From: JBGCED01 sp045106055
GTDB taxonomy: Bacteria; Pseudomonadota; Alphaproteobacteria; CBDDJK01
Assembly (NCBI GenBank): GCA_045106055.1
Contig: JBGCED010000083.1
Location: 1-9,403 of the forward strand
DNA: 9,403 nt
Direction of reading: 5' to 3'
Position numbers and translations under genes: made by a program. This document shows, one piece after another, positions 6,527 through 9,403 of the stretch; position 1 is the stretch's first letter, and each line of letters begins with the position of its first letter. The notes beneath the pieces were generated by a model. The model was not told the origin of the DNA and ran no database searches. It was given only the letters and a program-made list of their open reading frames with translations.

Positions 6527-7114
6527 TCATTGCTCATTTGCCAGTGCATTATCTTTGTTGCGTTGTTTCAACAACGCTTCCAGCTGATCTTCTTCATCCT
6601 CTTCATCCTCCATGCGCGCATCTTCGGGCATCGGCACATAGCGGGTTTTGAACGCCCCCGCAATAAAGGGCCCACCAACGCAAAGGGCAATGCCAAAAAT
6701 CCAATGTCCAAAAAAGGCCGTGCTAAGTGTAAAGCCTGGAATAAATTGCAGCAAGGTGCGCAAAAAGCTTTTGCCATCAAAGAATAATAACAGCTGCAAG
6801 ATGCTGTCTGCGCCCTTAGAATGTTCAAAACTTGCCGATGCGTTAAACAGATTCTGGCGGCGCGAGAGCATATCAACATAAAATTCCCCCTGTGCATGCA
6901 CCGCAGGATCATTGCTGTCCAGCAAGCCAATCACATAATCAAAGCGATCCATCTGGCGCACCGCTGCCAGCTGATCCACCTGATCCAATTCTGCTTCCAT
7001 ATCTTGCAGTTCCGCTTGGGTTATTCTGGCGTAATCTTCCCAAAATACAGGAAGCTGGGCGAACAAGAATCCAATCAACAATATTACACCCACACGAATT
7101 GAAAGCTGTGCCAT
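6527..7114 (-). CDS. DUF2937-like membrane protein
   Basis: This 195-residue protein has an N-terminal membrane helix (about 6-24, RVGVILLIGFLFAQLPVFW) and a largely helical, probably periplasmic middle with coiled-coil character (about 28-55). A second hydrophobic stretch (about 127-155) is followed by a very acidic tail (EDEEDEED, 169-176) and a charged end. An N-terminal helix running into [LQ]PxFxxxY, then a segment with GLLDSNDPAVHAQG and a late membrane region, resembles DUF2937, an uncharacterised proteobacterial family; this match is from memory. AGAGG at 7121-7125, six bases before the ATG, is a good ribosome binding site. It is the first gene after the strong promoter at 7151-7178 and so appears to lead the mutase operon. 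Its role is unknown. Confidence 0.85.
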   Translation of the reverse strand: MAQLSIRVGVILLIGFLFAQLPVFWEDYARITQAELQDMEAELDQVDQLAAVRQMDRFDYVIGLLDSNDPAVHAQGEFYVDMLSRRQNLFNASASFEHSKGADSILQLLLFFDGKSFLRTLLQFIPGFTLSTAFFGHWIFGIALCVGGPFIAGAFKTRYVPMPEDARMEDEEDEEDQLEALLKQRNKDNALANEQ

Positions 7115-7150
7115 AGCAAACCTCTATATTTATTAGTTTTTAACCCTTAA

Positions 7151-7178
7151 ATAATAGCAATCCCCTGTGCGATGTCAA
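7151..7178 (-). promoter_or_regulatory. sigma70-type promoter of the mutase operon
   Basis: On the minus strand the consensus -35 TTGACA (7173-7178) is followed after 16 bases by TATTAT (7151-7156, five of six matching the -10 consensus). Transcription would begin near 7144, giving a 5' leader of about 30 bases before the ATG at 7114 with its AGAGG. This is the best promoter match in the window, and it lies in the intergenic gap ahead of the first gene of the operon. Confidence 0.7.
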
Positions 7179-7179
7179 T

Positions 7180-7201
7180 ATATAACAAGGATATAACAGG
7201 G
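7180..7201. repeat. 11-bp tandem direct repeat next to the operon promoter
   Basis: ATATAACAAGG (7180-7190) is followed directly by ATATAACAGGG (7191-7201), 10 of 11 bases identical. The pair lies immediately upstream of the -35 element of the minus-strand promoter and about 40 bases upstream of the putative rnj promoter. The spacing of about one helical turn would place both copies on the same DNA face, as in some operators or UP-like elements. A regulatory role is inference; chance in AT-rich DNA is possible. Confidence 0.5.
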
Positions 7202-7242
7202 TAATAATACAGTAATGACCTATTTTATACTGGTTTTTATGC

Positions 7243-7272
7243 TTGCGATACGATAAAAAGAAAGAATATAAA
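7243..7272 (+). promoter_or_regulatory. putative sigma70-type promoter of rnj
   Basis: TTGCGA (7243-7248, four of six) is separated by 18 bases from TATAAA (7267-7272, five of six). Transcription would start near 7280, about 35 bases before the GTG at 7315. This agrees with the AT-rich stretch 7243-7314 being leader rather than coding. The match is fair, and other AT-rich hexamers nearby could serve. Confidence 0.4.
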
Positions 7273-7314
7273 TATTATTATTACATTCAATTAAAATTTA
7301 AGAGTTTTCAAACA

Positions 7315-9099
7315 GTGCCTAATTTAACATCCAATTCAAAATCCAGCCATTTAACATCCAACAGCCCTTCAAAAGATGAATTATTGTTTTTACCGCTTGG
7401 CGGTTGCAATGAAATTGGGATGAATCTTAATCTTTATGGTCATAAAGGCAAATGGATCATTGTTGATTTTGGGGTAAGCTTTGGCGGAGATTCCTTGCCT
7501 GGGGTGGATGTAATCATGGCGGACCCCAGCTTTGTTGAAGATCATTTGGAGGATGTGCTTGCCATTGTTTTAACCCATGCCCATGAAGATCATCTGGGCG
7601 CGATCCCCTATTTATGGGAAGATTTAAAGCTGCCCGTTTACGCAACCCCTTTTACAGCTGCCTTTTTACGCAAAAAATTACATGAGACGAATTTTGCAGC
7701 CGAAGTGCCAATTCACACGATCGGGCTTAATGAACGCTTTGAAGTTGGTCCATTTGATCTTGAATATATTGCCTTGACCCATTCCATCCCAGAACCCAAC
7801 GCATTATTCATTCGCACCGATGCTGGGAATATTTTTCATACAGGCGATTGGAAGCTTGATCCTGATCCGATTGTGGGCGAACCCATTGACCTTAAAAAAA
7901 TTGCAGCCATTAAGCAAGAGGGCGTTCGCGCCATGATGTGCGATTCCACCAATGCGCTTTCCGCAGGGCATTCTGAATCTGAAGGCAAGATTGCCGAAGC
8001 GTTAAAACAAGTGATTGCCCAGCAAAAGGGCAAGCTGGCGGTTGGCTGTTTTGCATCCAATATTGCGCGGCTGCGTTCAATTGTGGAAGCGGGACTTGCT
8101 TGTGGGCGCAAACCTGCTTTGATCGGCAGGTCCTTGTGGCGGATGCAGGAAACCGCGCGCGAAACAGGCTATTTAGAGGGCATTCCCAGCTTTTTAAGCG
8201 AGGCTGAAATTAAGGATTATCCCGCAGATAAGGTGATTTTAATCTGCACAGGTTCACAAGGAGAGCCGCGCGCAGCCCTTGCCCGCATTGCAAGGGGCGA
8301 TCACAGCATCAAGCTTAGCAAGAATGATACGGTGCTATTTTCAAGCCGCGACATTCCAGGCAACGAGCTTGCAATTGGGCGTTTGCAAAATGGATTTGCC
8401 CAATTAGGGGTGGAGGTCATTACCGCCAGCGAATTTCCCATCCATGCTTCTGGTCATCCTTGCCGCGATGAATTGGTTGAAATGTATGATTTGATCCGCC
8501 CCGAAATTTTAATCCCCGTTCATGGCGAGCCGCGCCATTTAATCGCCCAAGCCAAATTGGCACAGGAATGCCAAATTCCATATCAATTTGTGCCAGAAAA
8601 TGGGGTTATTCTTGACCTTGCAGGAACGGAAGCGCCCAAGCAAATTGATGAAGCATTTTCAGGGCGATTGGGGCTAAGCGGGGATGATTTGCTGCCACTT
8701 GACCATGAATCCATCCGCAATCGCCGCAAATTATCAGAAGCTGGCGTGGTGATGATCACGCTGCAGCTAAAAAAACATCAACAGCTTGCCGATATTCCCA
8801 ATATTTCGGTGGTGGGGCTGCCCGAACCAACAATGGATGAACGAAAAACGCTGGTTGCATTAATTTATGATCTTGCTGAATCTGCGCCATCATCAGCATC
8901 CAAGAAACAGGGCAAACGCGCACAGCGTCATGTTGAGGATAAACGCTCCCCGCGTAAAAGCACAAGATCAAACCATCACGCCGCAATGGAAACAGAACAA
9001 GGGCTTGCCCTTGGCGAGCGGGTGCGCCGCGCGGTGCGCCGCCATTTTTCTAGCCTAAACGGGATGCGTCCCATTGTGATTGTGCATGAAGTAACATGA
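7315..9099 (+). CDS. rnj: ribonuclease J (metallo-beta-lactamase/beta-CASP)
   Basis: RNase J is a zinc-dependent 5'-3' exonuclease and endonuclease in mRNA decay and rRNA maturation. The core opens DELLFLPLGGCNEIGMNL. The metal motif HAHEDH is at residues 88-93, followed by THSIPEPNALF, FHTGDWKLDPDP, the CDSTNA beta-CASP entry, ASGHPCRDEL and PVHGEPRHL, all intact. GTG 7315 (594 residues) was chosen over TTG 7243 (618 residues). Residues encoded before 7315 are Lys/Tyr-rich and AT-derived, a likely promoter overlaps them, and AAGAG (7300-7304) lies 10 bases before the GTG. The protein is longer than the 550-560 typical of alphaproteobacterial RNase J. The extra length lies in a Ser/Asn-rich N-terminal repeat and a basic Ser/Lys/Arg-rich insert near the C-terminus (about 8880-8990). 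The stop overlaps fdhD as ATGA. Family certain, start likely. Confidence 0.95.
   Translation: MPNLTSNSKSSHLTSNSPSKDELLFLPLGGCNEIGMNLNLYGHKGKWIIVDFGVSFGGDSLPGVDVIMADPSFVEDHLEDVLAIVLTHAHEDHLGAIPYLWEDLKLPVYATPFTAAFLRKKLHETNFAAEVPIHTIGLNERFEVGPFDLEYIALTHSIPEPNALFIRTDAGNIFHTGDWKLDPDPIVGEPIDLKKIAAIKQEGVRAMMCDSTNALSAGHSESEGKIAEALKQVIAQQKGKLAVGCFASNIARLRSIVEAGLACGRKPALIGRSLWRMQETARETGYLEGIPSFLSEAEIKDYPADKVILICTGSQGEPRAALARIARGDHSIKLSKNDTVLFSSRDIPGNELAIGRLQNGFAQLGVEVITASEFPIHASGHPCRDELVEMYDLIRPEILIPVHGEPRHLIAQAKLAQECQIPYQFVPENGVILDLAGTEAPKQIDEAFSGRLGLSGDDLLPLDHESIRNRRKLSEAGVVMITLQLKKHQQLADIPNISVVGLPEPTMDERKTLVALIYDLAESAPSSASKKQGKRAQRHVEDKRSPRKSTRSNHHAAMETEQGLALGERVRRAVRRHFSSLNGMRPIVIVHEVT
7321..7374 (+). 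repeat. 27-bp imperfect tandem repeat at the rnj 5' end
   Basis: ATTTAACATCCAA occurs at 7322-7334 and again at 7349-7361, a period of 27 bases or nine codons. The encoded units are NLTSNSKSS and HLTSNSPSK, directly ahead of the conserved core beginning DELLFLPLGG. The second halves of the units have diverged. Confidence 0.75.
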
Positions 9100-9403
9100 C
9101 AGGCAAAGCCCATAAAGACCATCAAGCATTTGCTGCAAATGACTTTGCTGCGAAGGACTGGGTGATCCCGCCCAATTTAACAGATCATCGCCTTAAATCA
9201 TCAATAAAAGGCATGGATCATCACGGCAATTCCCTTGATTTAAACATTATCCATGAACGCGCTATTAGCTTATTTTTAAATGGGCAGGAAATCATCACCA
9301 ATATGACGATTGGCGATTATCCAGAATATCTGGCGGTGGGTTATTTGCATAATCAGCGCATGTTAAAACCCCATGAACGAATCACGGCGGTTGAATATGA
9401 TGA
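9096..9403 (+). CDS. fdhD: formate dehydrogenase accessory sulfurtransferase FdhD (partial, 3' end outside window)
   Basis: FdhD transfers sulfur from the IscS persulfide to the molybdenum cofactor to activate formate dehydrogenases. The 102 visible residues contain HERAISLFLNGQEI, then TNMTIGDYPEYLAVGYLHNQRML, matching the FdhD N-terminal region (ERxLxxYLNGxE...P.dleeLAvGfLxxexxi). About 50 residues precede this block, somewhat longer than usual. The ATG at 9096 overlaps the rnj stop (ATGA, 9096-9099), so it is probably translationally coupled to rnj. The cysteine motif needed for sulfur transfer would lie beyond the window end, so functionality cannot be judged. No formate dehydrogenase genes are visible. 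Confidence 0.85.
   Translation, partial: MTGKAHKDHQAFAANDFAAKDWVIPPNLTDHRLKSSIKGMDHHGNSLDLNIIHERAISLFLNGQEIITNMTIGDYPEYLAVGYLHNQRMLKPHERITAVEYD

Noticed and set aside
6305..6787. 160-codon open frame on the + strand opposite the mutase and DUF2937-like genes
   Set aside because: It runs antisense across two well-supported genes and the strong signals between them, has no recognisable domain, and its translation is Cys/Phe/His-rich in a way typical of shadow frames.

Overview
The window looks like a piece of an alphaproteobacterial chromosome of moderate to low GC content. RNase J, a single-subunit methylmalonyl-CoA mutase and a class II tRNA-Leu fit that assignment. Very short or overlapping gene junctions suggest a streamlined genome, possibly marine. 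This placement comes from protein character and gene content read by eye, not from a database search. No insertion sequence, phage gene, CRISPR array or plasmid function is visible.

Layout. Positions 1-85 are a leader with a possible heat-shock-type promoter, followed by dnaJ (+). Directly behind dnaJ lies a short remnant of the C-terminal domain of NAD(P)H-hydrate dehydratase, apparently left by an internal deletion. Two tightly spaced (+) genes follow: allA (ureidoglycolate lyase) and a pterin-4a-carbinolamine dehydratase. A tRNA-Leu(CAG) gene sits on the minus strand at 2421-2506. From 7114 down to 2570, five minus-strand genes form what looks like one operon: a DUF2937-like membrane protein, methylmalonyl-CoA mutase, a cytosolic FrnE/DsbA-type oxidoreductase, a small two-TM protein resembling DUF4212 symporter subunits, and ung. 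The last four genes are joined by 1-4 base overlaps, and a near-consensus promoter (TTGACA-N16-TATTAT) precedes the first. Diverging from that promoter, rnj (RNase J) runs to the right and overlaps by ATGA with an fdhD-like gene cut by the window edge.

Functions. The genes are mostly housekeeping: protein folding (DnaJ), RNA processing and decay (RNase J), uracil repair (Ung), leucine decoding, B12-dependent propionyl-CoA/methylmalonyl-CoA metabolism, purine-derived ureide catabolism, pterin recycling and formate dehydrogenase maturation. I see no clearly new biological system. The points most worth a second look are the deleted nnrD remnant, a 24-bp in-frame tandem duplication inside ung, an unusual residue in the cobalamin-binding motif of the mutase, an apparently orphan symporter-type small subunit, and the divergent control region between the mutase operon and rnj.
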